This document shows, in pieces, positions 7,401-14,732 of a DNA stretch of 64,000 bases. How positions within the stretch are numbered: the first letter of the stretch is position 1; each line of letters starts with the position of its first letter. Source of the stretch: Actinomadura barringtoniae. GTDB taxonomy: Bacteria > Actinomycetota > Actinomycetes > Streptosporangiales > Streptosporangiaceae. The stretch spans positions 124,001-188,000 of the forward strand of contig NZ_JAGEOJ010000008.1 of NCBI RefSeq assembly GCF_017573505.1, given 5' to 3'. The notes under the pieces are model-generated. The model made no database searches and was not told the origin of the DNA. It saw nothing but the letters and a program-made list of their open reading frames with translations. A program made the translations under genes and the position numbers.

Positions 7401-8349
7401 CTTCGACCAGGCGCCCAACCTGCTCGAAGGCGCGATGAACCTGACCATGACCACGCGCGACTGCGACCTGGCGTACTGGCTGACGGCCGTGGCGCAGGGC
7501 ACCCTGCGCGGACGGGCCGAGACGGGCCACGCCTCGGTCGCCGCCACGCCCGCGTTCATGCGCGAGGACGGCCCGCTCCGGGAGGCGCTGATCCTGGAGC
7601 TGGGCTGGCGTTCGGTCGCCGAGGACCGGGCGGCGCGCACGCTGTCGTACTTCGTGGTCGAGGCGCCCGGGGTCCCGGAGATGGAGTTCTTCTCGACGCA
7701 GGTGCTGGACGAGGCCAGGCACGCGATGGTCTTCCGCAATCACCTGGTCGAGCTCGGCGTGCCCGCCGGCGAGCTGCACGAGACCATCGCGGAGCTGTCG
7801 GCCGACTACCGGGCCGAGGTGCTCGCGCCCATCGAGGACTTCGTGGTCCGCACCGTCCGCGACGAGGGCGACTTCGTCGGCGCCGTGGCCGCGTTCACGA
7901 TCGTGGTGGAGGGGGTGCTGGCGCCCGCCGCCGAGCTGAGCGAGCGCAAGTGGGACCTGCTCGACCCGGCGGCGGGCGAGATCGCCCGGGGCGCCGGCAT
8001 CGACGAGATCCGGCACCTGACCGTGGGGAGCTCGATCGTCCGCGAGCACCTGATCAACGACCCCGGCTACAAGTCGCGGGCCCTGGAGATCGTGACCGAG
8101 GGCCGCAAGCTCTGGGACGAGGTGCCGGTCCTGAAGTACGTGCTGCGCCGCGAGAACCTCTTCCAGGAGGGCATGCGCGAACACGCCGATCTGCTGGACG
8201 GCTACGAGGTGTTCCCCGGCCGCAAGCTCCTGGAGACCGGCGCGGCCGAACGCTACGACATCGCCGAACGGTGGACCGACGAGATGGCCGAGGCTCGCCT
8301 GCAGTACATGGGGCTCCCGGAGGCCATCGCGATCCTGGGCGACCGCTGA
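7372..8349 (+). CDS. Ferritin-like diiron oxygenase (VlmB-like azoxy synthase)
   Basis: 325 aa. The start is preceded by GGAGGA inside the reductase gene. A complete carboxylate-bridged diiron ligand set is visible: Glu84 (AEDRAARTL), Glu114/His117 in VLDEARHAM, Glu180 in VVEGVLAP, and Glu212/His215 in GIDEIRHL. In valanimycin formation a nonheme diiron enzyme oxidises the hydrazine intermediate to the azoxy group, and this gene is the natural candidate for that step. It closes the operon; the next gene has its own ECF41-type promoter. p-Aminobenzoate N-oxygenase-type proteins share this scaffold, so direct N-oxygenation is an alternative. Confidence 0.8.
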   Translation: MTRSVPREADFDQAPNLLEGAMNLTMTTRDCDLAYWLTAVAQGTLRGRAETGHASVAATPAFMREDGPLREALILELGWRSVAEDRAARTLSYFVVEAPGVPEMEFFSTQVLDEARHAMVFRNHLVELGVPAGELHETIAELSADYRAEVLAPIEDFVVRTVRDEGDFVGAVAAFTIVVEGVLAPAAELSERKWDLLDPAAGEIARGAGIDEIRHLTVGSSIVREHLINDPGYKSRALEIVTEGRKLWDEVPVLKYVLRRENLFQEGMREHADLLDGYEVFPGRKLLETGAAERYDIAERWTDEMAEARLQYMGLPEAIAILGDR

Positions 8350-8368
8350 GAAAGATTTATCGCCGAGC

Positions 8369-8395
8369 TGTCACAGGATCACGGGTCACTCGGTC
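8369..8395 (+). promoter_or_regulatory. ECF41-type promoter
   Basis: TGTCACA (8369-8375), 16 bases, then GGTC (8392-8395). The known ECF41 consensus is TGTCACA-N16-CGTC. The element recurs with identical spacing at 13862, and both copies extend to TGTCACAGGA and CGGTCTTAGCTG. It drives the reductase/ferritin-like operon starting at 8450. The sigma factor gene is at 10454. Confidence 0.85.
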
Positions 8396-8449
8396 TTAGC
8401 TGGCGACCGGGCGGTGAGGAACGTCCCGGACTACCAGAGAGGCCTAATC

Positions 8450-9202
8450 ATGAGGATCGTGGTTATCGGGGGCACCGGCCTGATCGGGAGCAAGCTGGTG
8501 ACCAGGCTCGGCGAGCACGGCCACGAGGCCGTTCCCGCCGCGCCGAACACGGGCGTGAACGCCTTCACCGGCGAGGGGCTGGACGAGGTGCTGGCGGGCG
8601 CGTCGACGGTGATCGACGTGTCCAACTCCCCGTCCTTCGAGGACGCCGCGGTGCTGGAGTTCTTCCAGACCTCCACCCGCAACCTGCTGGCCGCGGAGAA
8701 GAAGGCCGGGGTCCGCCACCACGTGGCGCTGTCGGTGGTGGGCACGGCCCGGCGGCCGGACGTGGGCTACTTCCGGGCCAAGCTCGCCCAGGAGAAGCTG
8801 ATCGAGGAGTCGGGCATCCCGTTCTCGATCGTGCACGCGACGCAGTTCTTCGAGTTCGCGCGCCGGATCGCCGACGAGGGCACGGTCGAGGGCAAGGTAC
8901 GGATCGCGCCCGTGCGGTTCCAGCCGATCGCGGGCGAGGAGGTCGCCCAGGCCGTCGGCCGGACCGCGTCCGGCACGCCGCTCAACGGGCAGCTGCAGAT
9001 CGCCGGGCCCGAGCAGTTCCAGATGGACGACTTCTTCCGGGACGCCCTGGCCGCCTGGAAGGACGAGCGCGAGGTCGTCACCGACCCGCACGCGCACTAC
9101 TTCGGCGCCGAGATGCACGACCGGGACCTGGTTCCGGGCGACGACGCGACCCTCGGCCAGATCAAGTACGCCGACTGGCTAGCCGGCCAGGACGCCCGGT
9201 GA
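8450..9202 (+). CDS. NmrA-like NAD(P)-binding SDR-family protein, ECF41 target
   Basis: 250 aa. The ATG follows AGAGAGG. The N-terminus MRIVVIGGTGLIGSKLV is the Rossmann GGTGxxG loop. The protein lacks a clear YxxxK catalytic pair, which points to the atypical NmrA/epimerase-like branch that binds NAD(P). ECF41 sigma factors typically control a carboxymuconolactone decarboxylase, oxidoreductase or epimerase-type gene, and this one fits that class and carries the matching promoter 75 bp upstream. It overlaps the next gene by GTGA. The substrate is unknown. It is probably independent of the azoxy operon upstream. Confidence 0.8.
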   Translation: MRIVVIGGTGLIGSKLVTRLGEHGHEAVPAAPNTGVNAFTGEGLDEVLAGASTVIDVSNSPSFEDAAVLEFFQTSTRNLLAAEKKAGVRHHVALSVVGTARRPDVGYFRAKLAQEKLIEESGIPFSIVHATQFFEFARRIADEGTVEGKVRIAPVRFQPIAGEEVAQAVGRTASGTPLNGQLQIAGPEQFQMDDFFRDALAAWKDEREVVTDPHAHYFGAEMHDRDLVPGDDATLGQIKYADWLAGQDAR

Positions 9203-10299
9203 CCATGGCCGACGAGGCCACGACGGCCGGCGGGATCACCACGTCCGACGAGATCACGACCGTCGGCGGGATCACCACGGTCGACGATCTCCGCGAGCAT
9301 CTGCAATGGGCGGTCGACCTGGAGCACACGACCCTTCCGCCCTACCTGTGCGCGCTCTACTCGCTCGACCCGCAGCTCAATCCCGACGCGGCCGAGGCGG
9401 TGGCCGGGGTCTTCGTGGAGGAGATGCTCCACCTGGCGCTGGCCGCGAACCTGCTCAACGCCGTCGGCGGCCGGCCGAGCCTTGACCCGGCGCGGCTGCT
9501 GACGCCGTTCCCGCGGCCGATGCCGCACGCGGACCCGTCGCTGCGGATGTCGCTGCTCCCGTTCGGGCCGGACGCGCTCGACATGTTCCTCCGGCTCGAA
9601 CGGCCCGCGCCGCGCGGCGGTCCGGCGGAGGGCGACGGCTACGAGACGATCGGGCAGTTCTACGAGGCGATCGAGGCCGGGCTGCGCGACCTGTGCGAAC
9701 GGCTCGGCGAACGGGAGGTCTTCAGCGGCGACCCGGCCCGCCAGATCACCGCCACCTCCTTCCGGCACACCGCCGGTCACATGGTCGAGGTCACCGGCCT
9801 CGCCTCCGCGCTGAAGGCGCTGGAGGAGATCGTGGAGGAGGGCGAGGGCACGTCCCGGGGCGCGGTCTGGGACGGCGACCCGGACGTTCACCACCCCGAC
9901 CGGGACGAGGTCGCGCACTACTACCGGTTCCAGGAACTGCGGGCCGGGCGGCGTTACCGGCGCGGCGACAACCCGCGCTCCGGGCCGACCGGCGAGAAGG
10001 TCACGGTGGACTACGACGGCGTCCTGCCGATGCGGCCCAACCCGCGCCTGGCCGACCATCCGCCGGGGAGCGAGATCCGTACCGCGCAGGAGAAGTTCAA
10101 CCTGAACTACTGCGTCCTGCTGGGGCAGCTGGAGCAGGCGTTCAACGGCGAGCCGAAGATGCTGAGGGAGGCCGTTCCCACCATGTTCAAGCTCAAGGGT
10201 GAGGCGGTGGCCCTCATGCAGATGCCCGACGGTGACGAGACGACCGCCGGGCCGACCTTCGAGTACGTGGCGCCCGAGGACCGTCCTGGCGGGGAGTGA
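9199..10299 (+). CDS. Ferritin-like (VioB/iminophenylpyruvate dimer synthase-type) protein
   Basis: 366 aa from a GTG overlapping the previous stop. The core matches the ferritin-like domain seen in VioB/RebD-related and stand-alone proteins: LEHTTLPPYLCALYSL, FVEEMLHLALAANLLNAVGG, and GHMVEVTGLASAL, with E/H residues at the positions expected for a four-helix metal site. The first 30 residues hold a repeated GGITT motif (TTAGGITT, TTVGGITT), an unusual low-complexity leader. It is co-transcribed with the NmrA-like gene under the ECF41 promoter and ends at the strong hairpin at 10312. Function is unknown; an oxidase or peroxide-handling role is possible. Confidence 0.75.
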   Translation: MTMADEATTAGGITTSDEITTVGGITTVDDLREHLQWAVDLEHTTLPPYLCALYSLDPQLNPDAAEAVAGVFVEEMLHLALAANLLNAVGGRPSLDPARLLTPFPRPMPHADPSLRMSLLPFGPDALDMFLRLERPAPRGGPAEGDGYETIGQFYEAIEAGLRDLCERLGEREVFSGDPARQITATSFRHTAGHMVEVTGLASALKALEEIVEEGEGTSRGAVWDGDPDVHHPDRDEVAHYYRFQELRAGRRYRRGDNPRSGPTGEKVTVDYDGVLPMRPNPRLADHPPGSEIRTAQEKFNLNYCVLLGQLEQAFNGEPKMLREAVPTMFKLKGEAVALMQMPDGDETTAGPTFEYVAPEDRPGGE

Positions 10300-10311
10300 G
10301 GCAGGCCTGGA

Positions 10312-10352
10312 GCAGGGGGCACGAGCCGTCGTGGACGGCTCGTGCCCCCTGC
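10312..10352 (+). terminator. Perfect 19-bp hairpin after the ECF41 operon
   Basis: GCAGGGGGCACGAGCCGTC (10312-10330) and its exact complement (10334-10352) flank the 3-nt loop GTG. No T run follows, as is common for actinomycete terminators. It separates the ECF41 target operon from the ECF41 sigma gene. Confidence 0.85.
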
Positions 10353-10453
10353 CGTCCCGGAAAACCGATGCCAGGCCGCCTTGTCTAAGCCCCACGAGGA
10401 CCGGGAAGATCCCAACGAGTGGTCTCGGGGATCTCGGAGCGGGGGCGATCATC

Positions 10454-11362
10454 GTGGTGGAGGCTGAGCCTGCGGGCCATCCGAACGGGTCGGAGGGCCT
10501 GGACGACGCCCTGGAGGTCTTCGCGCGCGTGCGGCCGCGCCTGTTCGGCATCGCCTACCGGATGCTCGGCAGCTCCACCGAGGCCGAGGACCTGCTGCAG
10601 GACGTGTGGCTGCGCTGGCAGTCCTACGACCGCTCGACCGTGGCCGAACCGGCCGCGTTCCTGGCGACCACGACCACCCGGCTGGCGATCAACGTCCTGC
10701 AGTCGGCCCGGGTACGGCGCGAGACCTATGTCGGGCCCTGGCTGCCCGAGCCCGTCGACACCGCCGCCGACCCCTACCTGGGGGCCGAACGCGGGGAGGC
10801 GCTCAGCTTCGCGGTCCTGCTCCTGCTGGAACGCCTGTCCCCCACCGAGCGCGCCGCGTACGTCCTGCGCGAGGCGTTCGACTACCCGTACCCGCTGATC
10901 GCCGACATCGTCCAGCTCAGCGAGCCGGCGGCGCGGCAGCTCGTCAGCCGGGCCCGCAAGCGCGTGCGGGCCGAACGCCGCACGACGGTGTCGGACGCCG
11001 AGCAGCGCAGGCTGCTGGACGCCTTCGTCGCCGCCGCCCGCGCCGGTGACCTCGCGGGCCTGGAGAAGATCCTCGCCGCGGACGTGGTCAGCTACTCCGA
11101 CGGCGGCGGCGCGGTCAGGGCGTCCAAGTTCCCCGTGGTGGGCGCGGAACGCGTGGCCAAGTACCTCCGCGCGTTCGCGAGCCACTTCTGGACCGGCGTC
11201 GAGGTGGAGGCGGCCACCGTGAACGGGCAGCCGGTGGCGCTGCTCACCCGCGACGGCGAGGTGTTCACGGTCCTCAGCGTCGGCGTGGCCGGGGATCGCA
11301 TCGACCAGGTCCTGTGGATGATGAATCCTGCGAAGATCGGTGGAGTGTCCCGCACCGCCTGA
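10454..11362 (+). CDS. ECF41-family RNA polymerase sigma factor with SnoaL-like C-terminal domain
   Basis: 302 aa from GTG 10454; GTG 10457 is equally possible, and a GGGGG stretch lies upstream. Region 2 is about residues 20-90 (RPRLFGIAYRMLGSSTEAED), then YVGPWLPEP, the typical ECF41 linker. Region 4 (about 115-180) has LSPTERAAYVLREAF and ARQLVSRARKRV. The SnoaL/NTF2-like extension follows with the DGGG segment (SYSDGGGAVRASK) and the terminal NPAKI, the two conserved ECF41 regulatory motifs. ECF41 factors lack an anti-sigma factor and are controlled by this extension. Likely targets are the TGTCACA-N16-GGTC promoters at 8369 and 13862. Confidence 0.92.
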   Translation: MVEAEPAGHPNGSEGLDDALEVFARVRPRLFGIAYRMLGSSTEAEDLLQDVWLRWQSYDRSTVAEPAAFLATTTTRLAINVLQSARVRRETYVGPWLPEPVDTAADPYLGAERGEALSFAVLLLLERLSPTERAAYVLREAFDYPYPLIADIVQLSEPAARQLVSRARKRVRAERRTTVSDAEQRRLLDAFVAAARAGDLAGLEKILAADVVSYSDGGGAVRASKFPVVGAERVAKYLRAFASHFWTGVEVEAATVNGQPVALLTRDGEVFTVLSVGVAGDRIDQVLWMMNPAKIGGVSRTA

Positions 11363-11379
11363 CCCGACGAGGAGAGCCG

Positions 11380-12000
11380 ATGGGGCAACCGAATCCAGGG
11401 GGACCGCAGTACTACCCGCCTCCGCCGCCCCCGTCGCGCCGCAACGTCGGCCTGATCGTCGGCCTGGCCGCGGCGGCCCTCGTCGTCGTCACCATCCTGG
11501 CGGTCGCCGTGTTCCTCATCGTCGACAACGACGGGTCGGACGGCACCGAAGGCACGGGATCGGCGCAGCTCAAGAGGCCGGTGCGCTTCCAGATCGTGAG
11601 CGAGATCGGCCAGCCGCCCTGCCAGGCCGGGATGCTGGCCGACCTCGAAGGCAAGTGCTACCGCCTGGGCTCGCAGCTCATGGACGTCACCCAGGTGAAG
11701 GACATGCGTCCCGAGGCGCCCAAGCCCGAGCAGGGCCAGACCGGATGGACCCTGCAGATCTCGTTCACGGCCGCCGACGCGGCCAAGTTCGCCGAGATCA
11801 GCCGCACCGCCTCCCAGAACTACCAGCAGAACCCGGGCTCACCGGGCAGCCAGATCGCGATCGTGGTGGACGGCCGGGTCCTGTCCGCGCCGCAGGTCGT
11901 CAGCGGCCCGATCGCGGGCGGCGAGGTCTCCATCAACGGCCCGTCCACCACGTTCACCCAGAAGTACGTCCGCGACCTCGTCGACCGCCTCTCCGGGTAA
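11380..12000 (+). CDS. Membrane-anchored SecDF P1-head-like protein
   Basis: 206 aa. The ATG follows GAGGAG, 17 bp after the sigma gene. The N-terminus is Pro-rich (QYYPPPPPPSRR), then one membrane span (about residues 23-48), then an extracytoplasmic domain. That domain resembles the first periplasmic (P1 head) domain of SecD: VRFQIVSEIGQ, GWTLQISFTAADAAKFAEIS, and SQIAIVVDGRVLSAPQV. Stand-alone copies are frequent in actinomycetes and their function is not established. They lack the RND membrane domain, so this is not a complete SecD. Co-transcription with the ECF41 sigma gene is likely from the short spacing. Confidence 0.75.
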   Translation: MGQPNPGGPQYYPPPPPPSRRNVGLIVGLAAAALVVVTILAVAVFLIVDNDGSDGTEGTGSAQLKRPVRFQIVSEIGQPPCQAGMLADLEGKCYRLGSQLMDVTQVKDMRPEAPKPEQGQTGWTLQISFTAADAAKFAEISRTASQNYQQNPGSPGSQIAIVVDGRVLSAPQVVSGPIAGGEVSINGPSTTFTQKYVRDLVDRLSG

Positions 12001-12025
12001 TACCGCGCGTGTCGGCTCCGGGTGA

Positions 12026-13033
12026 TCAGCCGGCGTTCTCCCGGCCACCGGCGGATGAGGGGCGGAGCTGCCTGCGGGACCGGATGCCCAGCTTGCTGAA
12101 GATCTTGCGCAGGTGCCATTCGACGGTGTGCGGGCTGAGGAAGAGCTGCGCGCCGATCTCGGCGTTGGTGAGCCCGCTGCCGGCGAGTCCTGCGATGTGC
12201 GCCTCCTGCGGGGTCAGGGTGTCGCCGGCCCGCGCGGTGCGCTCGGCGACCGACTCGCCGGTGGCGGCGAGCTCGTGGCGGGCGCGGTCGGCGAACGCGT
12301 CGGCGCCTGCCGCGGCGAGCATGTCGTAGGCGGTACGGAGCTGAGCGCGGGCCTCCTGCCGCCGGTTCTCGCGGCGCAGCCACTCGCCGTACAGCAGGTG
12401 TCCGCGGGCCAGCTCCATCCGGATCCGGGTCTTGCCGAGGTGGTCGATCGCCTGCCGGTAGAGGGCGTCGGCGGTACGGCCGGTCGCGAGCAGGGCGCCG
12501 GATCGGGCCAGGACGCCGAGCGCCCAGTCGGTGCCGCTGGCCCGCGCCGTGGCGGCCAGGCGCTCGTACGCGCCGGACGCGAGGTCGGGCCGGCCGCTGC
12601 GCACGGCCGCTTCGATCAGCTCCGACAGTGACCAGTAGATGACGGCGGACTCGACCGGGTGGCCGGTCGCGGCACGGGCGGCGGGGATCGCCTCCTCGTA
12701 GCGGGCCAGTCCGTTCAGCATCAGGGCCCGCGCCCAGTGGGCGACCATGACCCCGGTCTCCTCGCCGCGCGCCGTCACATCGGCCATGCTCGCCTCGAAC
12801 AGCGGGGTGGCGGCCACGTCGCCGCGCCAGGCCGCCAGCGCCAGCTCGCCGTACGGTGCCAGCGCGACCCCGGTGGCCTCCCCGATCGCCTGGATCTCCG
12901 CGACCAGCGCGGCCTCGCCGCGGATCAGCAAGGCCCGTCCCTGGCCCGAGCGGACGTCGGTGAGCGCCTGGTCCAGGACCACGCGCTCCGCGCGCCGACC
13001 ACGGAGTTCGGGCGCCGCCGCACCACTCGTCAT
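12026..13033 (-). CDS. LuxR-family regulator, internally deleted LAL type
   Basis: 335 aa. The C-terminal LuxR HTH is intact (TLTPQEAHIAGLAGSGLTNA, LFLSPHTVEWHLRKIFSKLG). The first about 40 residues (ELRGRRAERVVLDQALTDV ... LLIRGEA) are the opening of the ATPase domain of a large LAL regulator, ending just where the Walker A GxGKT should follow. The text then jumps into the middle of the LAL TPR-like region (ALVAEIQAIGEATG). LAL proteins are usually about 900 aa, so some 500-600 residues, including Walker A and B, appear to have been lost in frame. It may still bind DNA but should not hydrolyse ATP. It is convergent with the SecDF-like gene. Confidence 0.8.
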   Translation of the reverse strand: MTSGAAAPELRGRRAERVVLDQALTDVRSGQGRALLIRGEAALVAEIQAIGEATGVALAPYGELALAAWRGDVAATPLFEASMADVTARGEETGVMVAHWARALMLNGLARYEEAIPAARAATGHPVESAVIYWSLSELIEAAVRSGRPDLASGAYERLAATARASGTDWALGVLARSGALLATGRTADALYRQAIDHLGKTRIRMELARGHLLYGEWLRRENRRQEARAQLRTAYDMLAAAGADAFADRARHELAATGESVAERTARAGDTLTPQEAHIAGLAGSGLTNAEIGAQLFLSPHTVEWHLRKIFSKLGIRSRRQLRPSSAGGRENAG

Positions 13034-13109
13034 CGCTCTGACCCCTCTCGGTCCGAGGTTAGAACCGATGACCGTTTCGCGATAGAAGGGGTCCGGCAGC
13101 CGAGATCGT

Positions 13110-13745
13110 TTACCCGGCCCGTTTGAGGTCGGCGGCGAGCACGTTCTCCAGTCCTGTCAGCTCACCGACGAGCGACGCCGCCGCGAACGCCCGGACGAGA
13201 CGCCTGTCGGCGAGCGCATCACCCGCGTGGCGCCGGTCCGCGGCGAGCCGTGCCCGCGCCCGGCTGACCAGCTGCCTGGCGTTGGCCGTACCGATCTTCA
13301 AGACCCTGGCGATCTGCTGGAACGGATACTCGAAGCCCTCTCTCAGCACGTAGGCGGCCCGTTCCGACGGCGGAAGGCGTTCGACGAGCAGGCCGACGGT
13401 CATCTCGATCGCCTCACCCCGTTCCGTCTCCGTCAGCGGGTCGGCCTCGGGGCCCGCCGACCGCTCGTCCGGCCAGAGCGCGAAAGAGGTCTCGTACCGC
13501 CGCCGGGCGGACTGGACCAGGTTGATCGCCAGCCGCACGGTCGCCATCACCAGGAACGCCTCGACGTTGATCACCCTCGTCCGGTCCACCCGGTTCCAGC
13601 GCACCCAGACCTCCTGCACGATGTCCTCGGCCTCGTGCACGTTGCCGACGATCCGGTAGGCGATCGAGAACAACCGCGGGCACGCGCGGATGAAGCTGTC
13701 GAGGTCGGCACTCGCCCGGTCGTCCTCCAGCGCTGCTGTGCTCAC
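13110..13745 (-). CDS. ECF41-like sigma factor lacking the SnoaL domain
   Basis: 211 aa from a GTG with AGGGG about 7 bases upstream. Region 2 (RLFSIAYRIVGNVHEAEDIV) and region 4 (LPPSERAAYVLREGFEYPF, ARQLVSRARARL) align closely with the ECF41 factor at 10454. The match continues into the first residues of the C-terminal extension (LTGLENVLAADL, compare LAGLEKILAADV) and then stops at KRAG. Thus nearly the whole SnoaL domain, with the DGGG and NPxK motifs, is absent. In ECF41 that domain both restrains and supports activity, so this version may be constitutively active, altered or inactive. It is divergent from the ECF41-type promoter at 13862. Confidence 0.82.
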   Translation of the reverse strand: MSTAALEDDRASADLDSFIRACPRLFSIAYRIVGNVHEAEDIVQEVWVRWNRVDRTRVINVEAFLVMATVRLAINLVQSARRRYETSFALWPDERSAGPEADPLTETERGEAIEMTVGLLVERLPPSERAAYVLREGFEYPFQQIARVLKIGTANARQLVSRARARLAADRRHAGDALADRRLVRAFAAASLVGELTGLENVLAADLKRAG

Positions 13746-13861
13746 CTTCCGGCCCCTTCGCTCACGACTGAGGCCAATCTCGTCGCGAACGGCGCCCATC
13801 GCGCCCCGGAAGTCCGTGGTCGAACCCGTGGTCCTTCCCGTGGACCCAATGTGCGGCGTCT

Positions 13862-13888
13862 TGTCACAGGACGGGCGGCTGCCCGGTC
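13862..13888 (+). promoter_or_regulatory. Second ECF41-type promoter
   Basis: TGTCACA (13862-13868), 16 bases, GGTC (13885-13888), embedded in the same longer context (CGGTCTTAGCTG) as the copy at 8369. It lies 45 bp before the 68-aa gene at 13933 and 117 bp from the start of the divergent truncated sigma factor. Confidence 0.85.
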
Positions 13889-13932
13889 TTAGCTGATGAC
13901 CAGGCGAAGGCCCTGGCACCACCGGAGGACGA

Positions 13933-14139
13933 ATGACCAGGCCCGGAGACCACGAGTTCGAGATCGAATTCGAGGCGGAAGTCGAGACCGAGCTGACCAT
14001 CGCCGAGTCGAGCGCCCCAGATCAGGAAGCCGGGCTGCCGGTCTCGGAGTGGCTGTTCGACCCCACCGACGTCCAGCGCGAAGAAGTGGAACTCCGCAAC
14101 CTCCTCGGCGCCGCCAAAGAACTGGAAGGCGACAACTGA
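13933..14139 (+). CDS. Small acidic protein of unknown function, ECF41 target
   Basis: 68 aa. The ATG follows GGAGGAC. It is strongly acidic, with the run FEIEFEAEVETELTIAES near the start and VQREEVELRNLLGAAKELEG at the end. There is no signal peptide or membrane span and only moderate hydrophobicity. The perfectly spaced ECF41 promoter and ribosome site make it a real gene. I do not recognise a family. It could be a small regulator of the neighbouring sigma factors or a leader-like peptide, but no modification enzyme lies beside it. Confidence 0.65.
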   Translation: MTRPGDHEFEIEFEAEVETELTIAESSAPDQEAGLPVSEWLFDPTDVQREEVELRNLLGAAKELEGDN

Positions 14140-14290
14140 CCCCCGCGGCTCAGACCGCTCGGCCGACAGTGGTCACGGGTCGAAGTCGGCGAGGTCTCAC
14201 CTTCGAGGACCATTCCGCGCTACTGCTTGAGGGTGCATGCCCGCGGGGATATCGGGCGTGGTTCGACGTCGCGACGGAAGGTGAACGTCG

Positions 14291-14665
14291 GTGAGCTTGT
14301 ATCAGCCGATGAACCAGCCCGTGCTCCTGCAGATCGGGGACATCGGTGTCACAAGTTCCACGGTGATAGTGCCGCACGGGCAGTTCCGGCTGCGGGGGAC
14401 CATGTGGACGGTGCAGGACTCCACCCAGGTGATCGAGGGGATCCCGCCGGTCGCGATCGTGCTGACGATCATCTTCGTGTGGTTCTGCCTGCTGGGCCTG
14501 TTGTTCCTGCTGATGAAGAGCCGCCGGTACGCCGGGTTCGTCTCGGTGTCGGTCACGGGTGAGGGGCTGCACCACACCGTGCAGTTCCCGGCCGGGCCGC
14601 AGAGCGGAGCCTGGGCCTCCCACATGGTCTCCCAGGCCCGTGCCCTGGCGGCCGTCGCGCCGTGA
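14291..14665 (+). CDS. Actinomycete membrane protein of unknown function (DUF6232-like)
   Basis: 124 aa from GTG 14291 (ATG 14309 is a later option). The N-terminal part, PVLLQIGDIGVTSSTVIVP then GQFRLRGTMWTV, is a short beta-rich domain. It is followed by one hydrophobic stretch (about residues 53-75) and a second beta-type stretch. Similar small proteins are widespread in actinomycetes and have no established function. It is convergent with the pruA gene; the hairpin at 14688 separates them. Confidence 0.65.
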   Translation: MSLYQPMNQPVLLQIGDIGVTSSTVIVPHGQFRLRGTMWTVQDSTQVIEGIPPVAIVLTIIFVWFCLLGLLFLLMKSRRYAGFVSVSVTGEGLHHTVQFPAGPQSGAWASHMVSQARALAAVAP

Positions 14666-14687
14666 GCGTGACGGCGCCGGGAACGAA

Positions 14688-14717
14688 CAGGCCCCGCACG
14701 CCGTTGTGCGGGGCCTG
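14688..14717. terminator. Bidirectional terminator hairpin
   Basis: CAGGCCCCGCAC (14688-14699) pairs fully with GTGCGGGGCCTG (14706-14717) around 6 bases. It sits between the convergent membrane-protein gene (ends 14665) and pruA (ends 14733). Confidence 0.8.
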
Positions 14718-14732
14718 CAGCTTGAGGAGAGA

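Noticed and set aside
10454..11362. Sigma factor control of the azoxy operon by the ECF41 gene
   Set aside because: No TGTCACA-N16-SGTC element is found upstream of 809 or 2040. Only the 8450 and 13933 genes have it.
14140..14290. Extra small gene between the 68-aa gene and the membrane protein
   Set aside because: Open frames exist in other phases but none has a ribosome site with conserved-looking sequence. The 150 bp are best read as leader/promoter DNA.
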